Under the pieces are notes generated by a model. That model searched no databases, was not told the origin of the DNA, and was given only the letters and a program-made list of their open reading frames with translations. Positions 16,701 to 24,307 of a DNA stretch of 60,638 nucleotides are shown here, piece by piece (the first letter of the stretch is position 1; each line of letters starts with the position of its first letter). Where the stretch lies: assembly GCA_903828235.1 (NCBI GenBank), contig CAIKLM010000023.1, forward strand, positions 1 through 60,638. Direction: 5' to 3'. Origin of the DNA: an uncultured beta proteobacterium. GTDB lineage: Bacteria > Pseudomonadota > Gammaproteobacteria > Burkholderiales > Burkholderiaceae_C. A program made the translations under genes and the position numbers.

Positions 16701-19325
16701 CTGGCCTTCAGCCGCATCGAGGCCATGGCCGCGGCCGGCAAGCCCTGCATCGCGGCCATCAACGGCGTGGCCTTGGGCGGCGGCATGGAGTTCGCGCTGG
16801 CCTGCCACTGGCGCATCGCCGAGCCGGTCGCGCGCTTCGGGCAGCCCGAGATCCGGCTGCGCCTGCTGCCCGGCTACGGTGGCACGCAGCGGCTGCCGCG
16901 GCTGCTGCACGCGCGGCGCGGCGCTGAAGGGCTGCTCGATGCGCTGGAGCTGGTGCTGGGCGGCCGCTCGGTCGACGCCGCCACCGCGGCGCACATGGGC
17001 CTGGTGGACGAGCTGGCGCAGGGCGCTGACGACGCGCTGTCGCTCGCGCACCAGCGGCTGCGCGAGTTCGTGGCTGCCGGCGACGATTCGCCGCTGGGCC
17101 GTGCCGTGGCCGAGCGCCGCGCGATGACGGCGCAGTGGGCGCAGCCGCTGCCGGGCCTGCCGGCGGCGCTGGACGCCGCGCTGGCCGACCCGCACCTGCG
17201 CATGGTGCAGGCGCAGCTGGGCTGGGCCGGCCGCGGCGCTGCGCGTGACCGCGCGCTCGACGCGCTGGCCACCGGGCTGCGCGAGGGCCTGGCCGCGGGG
17301 CTGGCGCGCGAGGCCGAGCTGTTCGCGCAGGCCATCGTCGACCCCGAGGGCGGCAAGACCGGCATCGCCGAGTTCATGGACAAGCGCAGCCCGCCGCTGC
17401 CCATCCGCCGCGGCGGCGTGCGCCGGCCGGCGCGCGAGCCCGGGCTGCTGGACGAGCTGGTCGCCCGCGGCGAGCTGCTGCCCCTGGGCGCGCCGTTCTT
17501 CCCCGGCGTGACGCCGCTGCCGGCCTGGCAGCTGGGCTTCGGCGTCGAGCGCGACCCCGACACCGGCGCCCCCCGCTTCGGCCGGCCGCTGGACAGCGAG
17601 GTCGAGCTGCTGTTCCCCGTGCCGCGGCCGGGGCCCAACGAGGCCGTGGTCTACGTGCTGGCCTCGGAGGTGAACTTCAACGACATCTGGGCGCTCACCG
17701 GCATCCCCGTGTCGGCCTTCGACGGCCACGAGGAGGACATCCAGATCACCGGCAGCGGCGGCGTGGCGCTGGTGGCCGCACTCGGCAGCGAGGCGCGGCG
17801 CGAGGGCCGGCTGAAGGTGGGCGACCTCGTCTCCATCTACTCCGGCCAGACCGAGCTGCTGTCGCCGCAGGCCGGCCGCGACCCCATGTTCGCGGGCTTC
17901 CGCATCCAGGGCTACGAGAGCGAGACCGGCAGCCACGCGCAGTTCCTGCTCGTGCAGGCGCCGCAGCTGCACCCGGTGCCGGGCGACCTGACGCTGGAGC
18001 AGGCCGGCGCCTACACGCTGAACCTGGGCACCGTGAACCGCGCGCTGTTCACCACGCTGCAGGTGCGGCCGGGGCAGACGCTGTTCGTCGAGGGGGCCGC
18101 CACCGGCACGGGGCTGGACGCGCTGAAGACCGCGGTGCGCGCCGGGCTGGCGGTGACCGGTGGCGTCTCGAGCGCCGAGCGCACCGAGGCCGTGAAGCGC
18201 GAAGGCGCGGTGGGCGCGCTCGACCGCCGTTCACCGGCGTTCGCGGCGCTGTATACCCCGGTGCCCGAGGGCGAGGAGGCCGCGCGCGCTTGGGAAGCCG
18301 CCGGCGAGCCGCTGTTGGCCGCCTACCGCGCGCTCAACGGCGGGCGGCTGGCCGACTGCGTGGTGTCGCACGCCGGCGAGACGGCGTTTCCGCGCAGCTT
18401 CCAGCTGCTGGCCGAGGGCGGCTCGCTGGCCTTCTACGGCGCCAGCTCGGGCTATCACTTCAGCTTCGTCGGCAAGCCGGGGCAGGCCACGCCCGAGGCC
18501 ATGCTGGCGCGGGCGCAGGCACAGGGCGGCGAGTCGGTGCTGCTGTACTACGGCATCGAGGGGCCGGCGCTGCTCGACGCCGCCGGGCTGGGCATGCTGG
18601 AGGCGCTGCGCGCGATGGGTGCGCGCACCGTGGTGGCCTGCGCCAGCGACGCGCAGCGCGAGTTCGTGCAGTCGCTGGGCTTCGAGGACGCGCTGGCCGG
18701 CGTCGTCTCGCTCGAGGACGTGCAGCGCCGCGCCGGCCACGCCTTCCACTGGCCGCGCACGATGCCGCGCCTGCCCGATGCACGCACCGACACCGAGGCC
18801 TTCAAGCAGGCCGTGCGCGACTTCCAGGAGCGCACGCTCAAGCCCTTCGGCAATGCCGTGGGCGCGGCGCTGAGGAGCCCCGACAACCCGCGCGGCGCGC
18901 CCGACCTGGTGATCGAGCGCGCCGGGCACGACGCGCTGGGCGTGTCGACCTCGCTGGTGAAGCCCTTCACCGGCCGCGTCGTCTACTTCGAGAGCCTGGC
19001 CCACCGGCGCTACACGTTCTACGCCCCGCAGGTGTGGACGCGGCAGCGCCGCATCCTGATGCCCACGGCCTCGATCCTGGGCACGCACCTGTGCAATGCC
19101 TTCGAGGTGACGCGCATGAACGACCGCATCGCCGCCGGGCTGCTGGAGGTCACCGAGCCGACGGTGGTGCCCTGGTCGGGGCTGCCGCAGGCGCACCAGG
19201 CGATGTGGGACAACGCCCACGCCGGCGCCACCTACCTGGTGAACCACGCGCTGCCGGCCCTGGGCCTGCGCGGCCGCGACGCGCTGTTCGAGCGCTGGGC
19301 GGCAGGCGAGCGCGCCGCGCCCTGA
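13734..19325 (+). CDS. pcs: Propionyl-CoA synthase (trifunctional 3-hydroxypropionate CoA ligase/dehydratase/enoyl-CoA reductase)
   Basis: One 1,863-residue protein with the three domains of propionyl-CoA synthase, known from the 3-hydroxypropionate bicycle of Chloroflexus and from some proteobacteria. It converts 3-hydroxypropionate, ATP, CoA and NADPH to propionyl-CoA while channelling acrylyl-CoA. Domain 1 (residues ~40-905) is an AMP-forming acyl-CoA synthetase: YTSGSTGKPKG from residue 442, WGDAEGFR-like C-terminal segments, GRSDDVINVSGHRIGTEE, and the catalytic Lys843 in PETRSGK. Domain 2 (~910-1190) is a crotonase with AGAD oxyanion residues near 963 and both catalytic glutamates, Glu1019 (GGGMEF) and Glu1039 (FGQPEI). 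Domain 3 (~1270-1863) is a crotonyl-CoA-reductase-like MDR domain with EVNFNDIWALTG and EGAATGTG near 1453. Length is close to the ~1,820 residues I recall for Chloroflexus. No malonyl-CoA reductase is in the window. Confidence 0.93.
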   Translation: MTEATASSTSSSPAANAAAVPPPAHQRNPLRTRADWQRQRQACLADPGAFHGAIAAREVHWWVPPGADPAIGPAGAWLSLDDASGTWNGWCAARAEPVATALGAGFVPWVRAFDDSQPPHWRWFSGGFTNAGFNEVDRHVLAGHGDEDAVIFEGDRWDMAADGGRGAPLESERISRRRLLLETAKCAIALRQLGLQPGDRIALNLPNIPQQLYWTEAAKRLGIVYTPVFGGFSDKTLSDRIHDAGARLVITADGGYRMAQVVPYKTAYTDPALDNFVPLGTARAVVAARLPSLPLGTAQAQRLLAVLDEALAGEVTLLRGDVMRGVGRALAELGRAGLSAEAAAQVRVALAEALVHTPPRVQAVVVVRHAAQPDLVWRPERDRWAHELTDAALAPLLQAAGLAPEAGEAALMALPAADLVRAVWAVVPPLKLDAEVPLFFIYTSGSTGKPKGVVHVHGGYTAGVAHTMKVAFDARPGEVMYVVADPGWITGQSYMISAALTTRVTSVMTEGAPVFPHAGRFASIIERYRVAIFKAGVTFLKTVMTDPQNAQDVRRHDMATLRVATFCAEPTSPAVQQFGMGLMTPWYINSYWATEHGGIAWTHFYGNGDFPLRADAHTYPLPWIVGDVRVEDASAPAPAAPPFARAAGEGGAPWREADTGEKGEIVIAAPYPYLARTVWGDAEGFRLEPAGAHGEGLRVAPAWRGDGERWRKTYWTRWQGAWAYTQGDFAVRHADGGFSLHGRSDDVINVSGHRIGTEEIEGAILRDKTLDPDSPVGNVIVVGAPHREKGLTPLAFVKPAAGRRLTQDDRRRLADLVRQEKGAVAVPGDFIEVTQFPETRSGKYMRRMVRALVEDLPVGDATTLKNPESIDELARAIGAWKRAQQLADEQQLFERHRYFRIQYNAVANAEGSGRRVATVVVANPPVNALNERALDELNLVVDHLARRDDVVGVVFTGDGGSFIAGADIRQLLEEVRTPEQARVLPNNAQLAFSRIEAMAAAGKPCIAAINGVALGGGMEFALACHWRIAEPVARFGQPEIRLRLLPGYGGTQRLPRLLHARRGAEGLLDALELVLGGRSVDAATAAHMGLVDELAQGADDALSLAHQRLREFVAAGDDSPLGRAVAERRAMTAQWAQPLPGLPAALDAALADPHLRMVQAQLGWAGRGAARDRALDALATGLREGLAAGLAREAELFAQAIVDPEGGKTGIAEFMDKRSPPLPIRRGGVRRPAREPGLLDELVARGELLPLGAPFFPGVTPLPAWQLGFGVERDPDTGAPRFGRPLDSEVELLFPVPRPGPNEAVVYVLASEVNFNDIWALTGIPVSAFDGHEEDIQITGSGGVALVAALGSEARREGRLKVGDLVSIYSGQTELLSPQAGRDPMFAGFRIQGYESETGSHAQFLLVQAPQLHPVPGDLTLEQAGAYTLNLGTVNRALFTTLQVRPGQTLFVEGAATGTGLDALKTAVRAGLAVTGGVSSAERTEAVKREGAVGALDRRSPAFAALYTPVPEGEEAARAWEAAGEPLLAAYRALNGGRLADCVVSHAGETAFPRSFQLLAEGGSLAFYGASSGYHFSFVGKPGQATPEAMLARAQAQGGESVLLYYGIEGPALLDAAGLGMLEALRAMGARTVVACASDAQREFVQSLGFEDALAGVVSLEDVQRRAGHAFHWPRTMPRLPDARTDTEAFKQAVRDFQERTLKPFGNAVGAALRSPDNPRGAPDLVIERAGHDALGVSTSLVKPFTGRVVYFESLAHRRYTFYAPQVWTRQRRILMPTASILGTHLCNAFEVTRMNDRIAAGLLEVTEPTVVPWSGLPQAHQAMWDNAHAGATYLVNHALPALGLRGRDALFERWAAGERAAP

Positions 19326-19359
19326 GGCGCGGCACCGCCGCCAGCGCCGCCCGCGGCCC

Positions 19360-21405
19360 TCAGGGCGATTGCCTCGCCAGCCGGAAGCCCAGGTCGGACG
19401 CCCGGTACGAGGCCGTCTGCGACAGCCGAGCGGCGGATCGCACCTGGGCCTGCGGGCTGGCCCAGCTGCCCCCGCGGACGACGCGGCGCGTGCAGTCCAG
19501 GGCCGGGCCGTTGAGCCGCGGGCTGGCGTCGCCCGGCGCGCCCTCGTGGCTGGGCGCCCAGCAGTCGGCCACCCACTCGGCGGCGTTGCCGAGCATGTCG
19601 TACAGGCTCAGGTTGTCGCGCCCGAACCAGCCGCCGCCGGTGGCCTGGGCGTAGCCGTCGCGGCAGTTGAAGGCGCCGGGCCAGCCGAGCTGCCTGTCCA
19701 GCGACTCGTCGGCCACGTTGGCGTAGCGGCAGCTGCGGCTGGGCGGCTGGTCGGTGCGAGAGCCGCCGCGGAAGGTGTCGCGCGTGCCTTCCCACAGCTT
19801 GCCGAAGAAGCCCGCCTGCTCGGCCCAGGGCCGCGGCGTGGTGGTGCCGCCGCGGGCCGCGAACTCCCACTCGGCCTCGCTGGGCAGGCGGTAGCTCACG
19901 CCGCCGCTGGTGCCGCTGTTGAGCCAGGCCAGGTAGGCCACGACGTCGTTGTGGCTGACGCAGACCACCGGGTGGTAGTCGGTCTGCGGGTGGCCGGGGT
20001 CGCGCCAGGTTGCGCTGGCGCGCAGCTCCAGCTGCCCGCCGCGCCCGGGCACGTGGCAGCCGCCCGCGCGCTCGGCCTCGGTGACGTAACGGGTGGCCTC
20101 GACGAACTTCCGCCACTGGTAGCCCTGGGTCTCGTAGTAGGCCAGCTCGAAGCCGCCGACCGACACGCCGCGCTTGGGCTGCGCCGTGGCGTCGGGCTGA
20201 CCGTCGAAGCCGGGTTCGTCGGCATCGGCCCCCATCTGGAAGCTGCCGCCCGCGACGCGGGCCAGGCTCATCTCGCGCAGCGCAGCCACCAGGGCGGCGT
20301 CGGCCTGGGCGTCGCGGGGCGCGGGGGCCGGCGCTGGCGCGACGGGCACGGGGACCGGCGCCACGGCGGCGGAGGGGGCCAGCGCGACGGCGGGCGCGGG
20401 CGTCACCGTCACCTTGCCCGGCGCGGGCCTGACCACCGTCACCGGCTGCGGCGCGGCGGTGGGCGCGCCGCCCTGCAGCGCCGCCAGCTTCACGCGGGCG
20501 GCGGGCGCGTACAGCCCGCGCGGGAATTCGCCGAGGTAGGCCTGGTAGGCCGCCACGGTGCGCAGCGATTCGGCGGCCTGCCAGGCGGCCTCGTCGGCGT
20601 TGGCCGGCGTCGGCTGCGCCGGCTGCACGTTCACCGTGGCCCCGGGGCTGACGACGAAGTAGAAGTCGCCCGTCAGGCTGCCTTCCATCCAGGGCTCCTG
20701 GCGGCCCTTGCTGGCGTCGCGCACCCGGGTGGTCACGCGCTTGAGCGCGGTCTCGATGGGCACGCCGCGCTCGCCGATGTGGGCCAGCAGCGCCTCGGTG
20801 TAGACGCCGTGGCGGCCGCTGCCGTCGTCGGCCACGGCCCCCGGGCGCGTGGCGTAGTGGATCAGCGTGCCGCTGGGGGCCTGCACGCGGGCCAGGCCGG
20901 TGGCTGCGGAGCGGAAGTTGCGCGCGAAGGGGTTGTTGCGGCAGGCGTCGAGCAGCACCAGGTTGACGGCCGCCTTGCTGTCTTCCATGGCGTTGAGCAC
21001 GGCCTCGACGGCCAGGCTCTGCTGCGGCACGTCGTCCTCGCTGGCCAGCTCGGCGTCCACCGTCGGCAGGAAGTTCTCGCCGCGCACCTGCAGGCCGTGG
21101 CCGGCGTAGAAGAACAGCGCCACGCTGCCGGGGCGGATGGCGGTGCGGAACTCGCGCAGCGCGGCTCCGACCTGGCGCGTGCGCAGGTCCTCGAAGTAGA
21201 TGACCTGGAAGCCCATCTCGCGCAGCTTCTCGCGCATCGCGCGGGCATCGTTGATGGGGTTGCGCAGCGGCGACGCCTTGTAGGCGGCGTTGCCCACGAC
21301 CAGCGCGACGCGGTGCTCGTTCAGCGAACGGTTGCTCTGCGCGGCGGCCGGCAGGGCACCCAGCAGGCACAGCATCAGGGCGAGGATCAGTGTCAACGGC
21401 TTCAT
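19360..21405 (-). CDS. Secreted caspase-like (C14) protease with C-terminal FGE/sulfatase-modifying-factor-fold domain
   Basis: A 681-residue protein starting with a Sec signal peptide (MKPLTLILALMLCLLGALP, likely cleaved after AAAQ). The caspase-like domain (residues ~30-255) has the His/Cys dyad: His103 in FFYAGHG and Cys155 in LLDACRNNPF. A Pro/Ala/Val-rich linker (~260-375) follows. The last ~300 residues form an FGE-sulfatase domain (GGSFQMGADADEPG, YRLPSEAEWEFAARGG, NAAEWVADCW, VVRGGSW, LGFRLAR). The Cys pair expected shortly after RGGSW in true formylglycine-generating enzymes is missing (RGGSWASP), so this domain is probably a binding module. The location is likely periplasmic. The gene is convergent with propionyl-CoA synthase; no functional link is evident. 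Confidence 0.9.
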   Translation of the reverse strand: MKPLTLILALMLCLLGALPAAAQSNRSLNEHRVALVVGNAAYKASPLRNPINDARAMREKLREMGFQVIYFEDLRTRQVGAALREFRTAIRPGSVALFFYAGHGLQVRGENFLPTVDAELASEDDVPQQSLAVEAVLNAMEDSKAAVNLVLLDACRNNPFARNFRSAATGLARVQAPSGTLIHYATRPGAVADDGSGRHGVYTEALLAHIGERGVPIETALKRVTTRVRDASKGRQEPWMEGSLTGDFYFVVSPGATVNVQPAQPTPANADEAAWQAAESLRTVAAYQAYLGEFPRGLYAPAARVKLAALQGGAPTAAPQPVTVVRPAPGKVTVTPAPAVALAPSAAVAPVPVPVAPAPAPAPRDAQADAALVAALREMSLARVAGGSFQMGADADEPGFDGQPDATAQPKRGVSVGGFELAYYETQGYQWRKFVEATRYVTEAERAGGCHVPGRGGQLELRASATWRDPGHPQTDYHPVVCVSHNDVVAYLAWLNSGTSGGVSYRLPSEAEWEFAARGGTTTPRPWAEQAGFFGKLWEGTRDTFRGGSRTDQPPSRSCRYANVADESLDRQLGWPGAFNCRDGYAQATGGGWFGRDNLSLYDMLGNAAEWVADCWAPSHEGAPGDASPRLNGPALDCTRRVVRGGSWASPQAQVRSAARLSQTASYRASDLGFRLARQSP

Positions 21406-21498
21406 GGTCGGACGATTCTGTCAACCGCCGGCCGGGCGCGCCATGCTTCGGATGCACGAGGCCGCGTGACGACGTCACGCGGAGCGGGGATCCGCGCC

Positions 21499-22227
21499 TC
21501 AGGCGCCCAGCGCGTGCGCCAGCGCCGTGAAGCTGTCGGTCTCGACGTCGAACTCGCCCGGCGTCCAGGGTTCGCGCCAGCCGCCCTCGCCGTGCTCGAG
21601 CGGCCGCGCCACGTGGGCGGTGCGCAGGCCGCAGGCGGCGGCGCCGCGCAGGTCGCTGGGATGGGCGGCCACCAGCATCAGCTGCTGCGGCTGCACGCCC
21701 AGCAGCCGGGCGGCGCCGAGGTAGGTCTCGGGGTCGGGCTTGTAGTGACCGAACAGCTCGGCGCTGAAGACCGCGTCCCAGGGCAGCCCGGCGTGGCGCG
21801 CCATGTCGACGAGCAGGCTGACGTTGCCGTTGGACAGCGTGGCCACCGGCCAGCGCGCCTTCAGCCGCAGCAGCCCGGCGCGGCTGTCGGGCCAGGGCTG
21901 CAGGCGGTGCCAGGCCAGGTTGAACGCGGCCACCTCGTGCTCGGGCCAGTGCTGGCCGCGCGCGGCCAGCAGCCGGTCGAGGATCTCGCGGTGCAGCGTG
22001 TCGATGTGGGCCCAGGGGCGGCGGCCGCTGCGCACCTCGGCCATCGCGGGCTGGTAGCCGGCGCGCCAGTCGTCGGCCAGCTGCGCCCAGTCCAGCGTCA
22101 CGCCCAGCCGCCGGCCCAGCGCGCGGCCCTCCTCGATGAGGCTGCCGCGCCAGTCGACGACGGTGCCGAAGACGTCGAACACCAGGGCGCGCAGGTCGCT
22201 CAGCGAAGGGGGCAGGGTCGTGCTCAT
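21499..22227 (-). CDS. HAD superfamily hydrolase, haloacid dehalogenase type II-like
   Basis: A 242-residue HAD hydrolase. Motif I is VFDVFGTVVDW with nucleophile Asp18, motif II is LSNGN, the Lys of motif III is in FGHYKPDP, and the late segment MLVAAHPSDLRGA fits type II (S)-2-haloacid dehalogenases. Such enzymes hydrolyse 2-haloalkanoates to 2-hydroxy acids, but many family members have other small-molecule substrates. The ATG at 22227 was chosen because the conserved core begins about ten residues later. It lies 86 bases after arsA on the same strand. Confidence 0.85.
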   Translation of the reverse strand: MSTTLPPSLSDLRALVFDVFGTVVDWRGSLIEEGRALGRRLGVTLDWAQLADDWRAGYQPAMAEVRSGRRPWAHIDTLHREILDRLLAARGQHWPEHEVAAFNLAWHRLQPWPDSRAGLLRLKARWPVATLSNGNVSLLVDMARHAGLPWDAVFSAELFGHYKPDPETYLGAARLLGVQPQQLMLVAAHPSDLRGAAACGLRTAHVARPLEHGEGGWREPWTPGEFDVETDSFTALAHALGA

Positions 22228-22313
22228 GGCGCGGATTCTCTGGCCAACGGGCGCGGTGGTGCCCGCGCACGGGCGCCGGCGCCCAAGGCTCGCGTCGCGC
22301 GGCGGGGCTTGGG

Positions 22314-24179
22314 CTATGCCGCGGCCTGGGCTGGCGTGGCGACGAGGCGGGACAGCTCGTCCAGGCCCACCGGCGGCACCACCCGCCACGGCAGCGCGTG
22401 AAGGCGCCGCGCCAGGCCGGCGCGCAGGCGCTCGACCTGCCGCCGCTCGGCCGCCAGCCGGCTGCGCAGCAGCGGGTCGCGCGTGCCCGTTGCCAGCAGG
22501 CTCTTGTTCAGCACCCAGGCATTGGGCTCGATGCCGGCGCGGCGCAGGTCGTCCTGCAGCGCGGCGGCCTGCGACACCGGCGTCACCTCGGGCAGGGTGA
22601 CCAGGATGATCCGGGTGTAGGACGCGTCCTGCAGCCGCATCAGCGGCGTGACGATGCGCGCCGCGCCGTGGCCCTCGAACTCGCGCGTCATCTGCCGGTG
22701 GTAGGCGCCGGTGGCGTCCATCAGCAGCATCGAGTGCCCGGTGGGTGCGGTGTCCAGCACCACGAACGCGGTGCGTGCCTCGCCGACGATGCGCGAGAAG
22801 GCGTGGAAGACCGCCACCTCTTCGGTGCAGGGCGACTGCAGGTCCTCCAGCAGCAGCGCGCGCTCCTGCGCGTCGAGCCGGGGCGAGCGGGCGGCCACGA
22901 CCTTGTCGATGTAGCGCTGCGTCTCGACCTTGGGGTCGATGCGGCTGAGCTCCAGGCCCGGCAGGCGGCCCTGCAGCGTGCCGGCCAGGTGCGCCGCCGG
23001 GTCGGTGGTGCTCAGGTGCACGGTCTGGCCGCGCTGCACCAGGCCGACCGCCAGCGCCGCGGCGATGGTGGTCTTGCCCACGCCCCCCTTGCCCATCACC
23101 ATGATCAGGCCGTGGCCGGCGGCCGCCAGTTCGTCGGCCAGCGCGGCCAGGCCGGGCAGCGCCGGGCCGTCGGCGTCCGGGGCCGGTGCTGGGGTCGGGG
23201 CCGGTGGCGGCCCGGGCGTGGCCTCCGCGGCCAGCAGCGCCCGCAGTGCGGGCAGGCCGACCGTGTCGAAGGGGCGCAGCGCCACCTGGTCCTGAGGCAG
23301 TTCGCGCAGCGCCGGCGGCATCTCGCGCAGCGCCTGCCGGCCCAGCGCCTCGATGGCGCAGGCCACGTCGTCGCCGTGGTCGCTGGCGTGGAACACGCCG
23401 TTGACCACCAGCCGCTGGTTGCCCAGGCCCAGCGGGCGCAGCTCGGCGGCGGTGCGCGCCGCCTCCTCGAGGGCGCCGCGATCGGGCCGTGCCACCAGGA
23501 TCACGGTCGTCCGCGACGGGTCGCCCAGCGCATCCAGCGCCGCCCGGAAGCGCGCCTCCTGCATCTTCAGGCCCGAGTGCGGGCCCAGGCAGGCGGCGCC
23601 GCGGTCGTTGCCCTGCAGGAAGCCGGTCCACGCCTTGGGCAGGCTGAGCAGGCGCAGCGTGTGGCCGGTGGGGGCGGTGTCGAAGACGACGTGGTCCCAC
23701 GAGGGCGCGCCGTCGGCCAGCAGCGCCGAGAACTCGTCGAACGAGGCGATCTCGGTCGTGCAGGCGCCCGACAGCTGCTCGCGCACGGTGGCCCGCTCCT
23801 CGGCCGTCGCGTCCGCGCCCAGCCCGGCCAGCACGCGCTGGCGGTACGACTCGGCGGCGTGCCCGGGGTCGATGTTGAGCACCAAAAGCCCGGGCGCCCC
23901 GGGCACGGGCACCGGCGCGTTGCGCAACTCGATGCCGAGCATCTCGTCGAGGTTGGAGGCCGCGTCGGTGCTGACCAACAGCACCCGGCGCCCGCCGTCG
24001 GCCAGCGCCAGCGCCGTGGCGGTGGATAGCGAGGTCTTGCCCACCCCGCCCTTGCCGGTGAAGAACAGGTAGCGGGTCGGGTGGGCGATGAACCCGGCGC
24101 GGCCGGCTTGCGGCCCCGGTGGCGCCGCCTCGTGCCGGTGGCCCGATTCGTGCCCCGGCTCTGGAATCTTGTCGTGCAT
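22314..24179 (-). CDS. arsA: Two-domain arsenite-stimulated ATPase ArsA
   Basis: ArsA is the soluble ATPase that energises the ArsB arsenite efflux pump. The 621-residue product is a tandem duplication: P-loop FTGKGGVGKTS at 40-50 and VMGKGGVGKTT at 361-371, each half with a DTAPTGH motif. The three cysteines that bind As(III)/Sb(III) in the plasmid enzyme have clear counterparts: Cys140 (SGACTTEI), Cys197 (ACLGP) and Cys451 (QSPCTEE). This marks it as ArsA rather than Get3. The N-terminus carries an extension with His at 2, 10, 14 and 16. The start MHDKIPEPGH is 128 bases from the divergent dusA start. No arsR, arsD, arsB or acr3 is in the window, so its pump partner must be elsewhere. Confidence 0.92.
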   Translation of the reverse strand: MHDKIPEPGHESGHRHEAAPPGPQAGRAGFIAHPTRYLFFTGKGGVGKTSLSTATALALADGGRRVLLVSTDAASNLDEMLGIELRNAPVPVPGAPGLLVLNIDPGHAAESYRQRVLAGLGADATAEERATVREQLSGACTTEIASFDEFSALLADGAPSWDHVVFDTAPTGHTLRLLSLPKAWTGFLQGNDRGAACLGPHSGLKMQEARFRAALDALGDPSRTTVILVARPDRGALEEAARTAAELRPLGLGNQRLVVNGVFHASDHGDDVACAIEALGRQALREMPPALRELPQDQVALRPFDTVGLPALRALLAAEATPGPPPAPTPAPAPDADGPALPGLAALADELAAAGHGLIMVMGKGGVGKTTIAAALAVGLVQRGQTVHLSTTDPAAHLAGTLQGRLPGLELSRIDPKVETQRYIDKVVAARSPRLDAQERALLLEDLQSPCTEEVAVFHAFSRIVGEARTAFVVLDTAPTGHSMLLMDATGAYHRQMTREFEGHGAARIVTPLMRLQDASYTRIILVTLPEVTPVSQAAALQDDLRRAGIEPNAWVLNKSLLATGTRDPLLRSRLAAERRQVERLRAGLARRLHALPWRVVPPVGLDELSRLVATPAQAAA

Positions 24180-24307
24180 GCGCAATCCTCGCGCGCGCCG
24201 TGCCCCGGCGCCTTGACGGCGGTCACGACGCCCGCAGTGGGCGGCCTGCAAGCCGGCCGCCGCGCAGCGCCTGCCCGACAATCCAGCCCCCGCTTCCCCG
24301 ACCGCCC

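Noticed and set aside
13194..17972. A 1,592-residue open frame on the minus strand opposite propionyl-CoA synthase
   Set aside because: Ala/Arg/His/Gln-rich low-complexity translation typical of the antisense frame of very GC-rich genes; the plus-strand gene has full domain motifs.
13734..19325. Full 3-hydroxypropionate bicycle and autotrophy
   Set aside because: Only the propionyl-CoA synthase is present; malonyl-CoA reductase, acetyl-CoA carboxylase and mesaconyl-CoA genes are not in the window.
20000..21405. Caspase-like gene as part of an anti-phage or cell-death defence island
   Set aside because: It has a secretion signal and no neighbouring gasdermin, NTPase, reverse transcriptase or toxin genes; the neighbours are metabolic.
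22314..24179. Get3/tail-anchored protein targeting ATPase
   Set aside because: Two tandem halves and the three ArsA metal cysteines point to ArsA.
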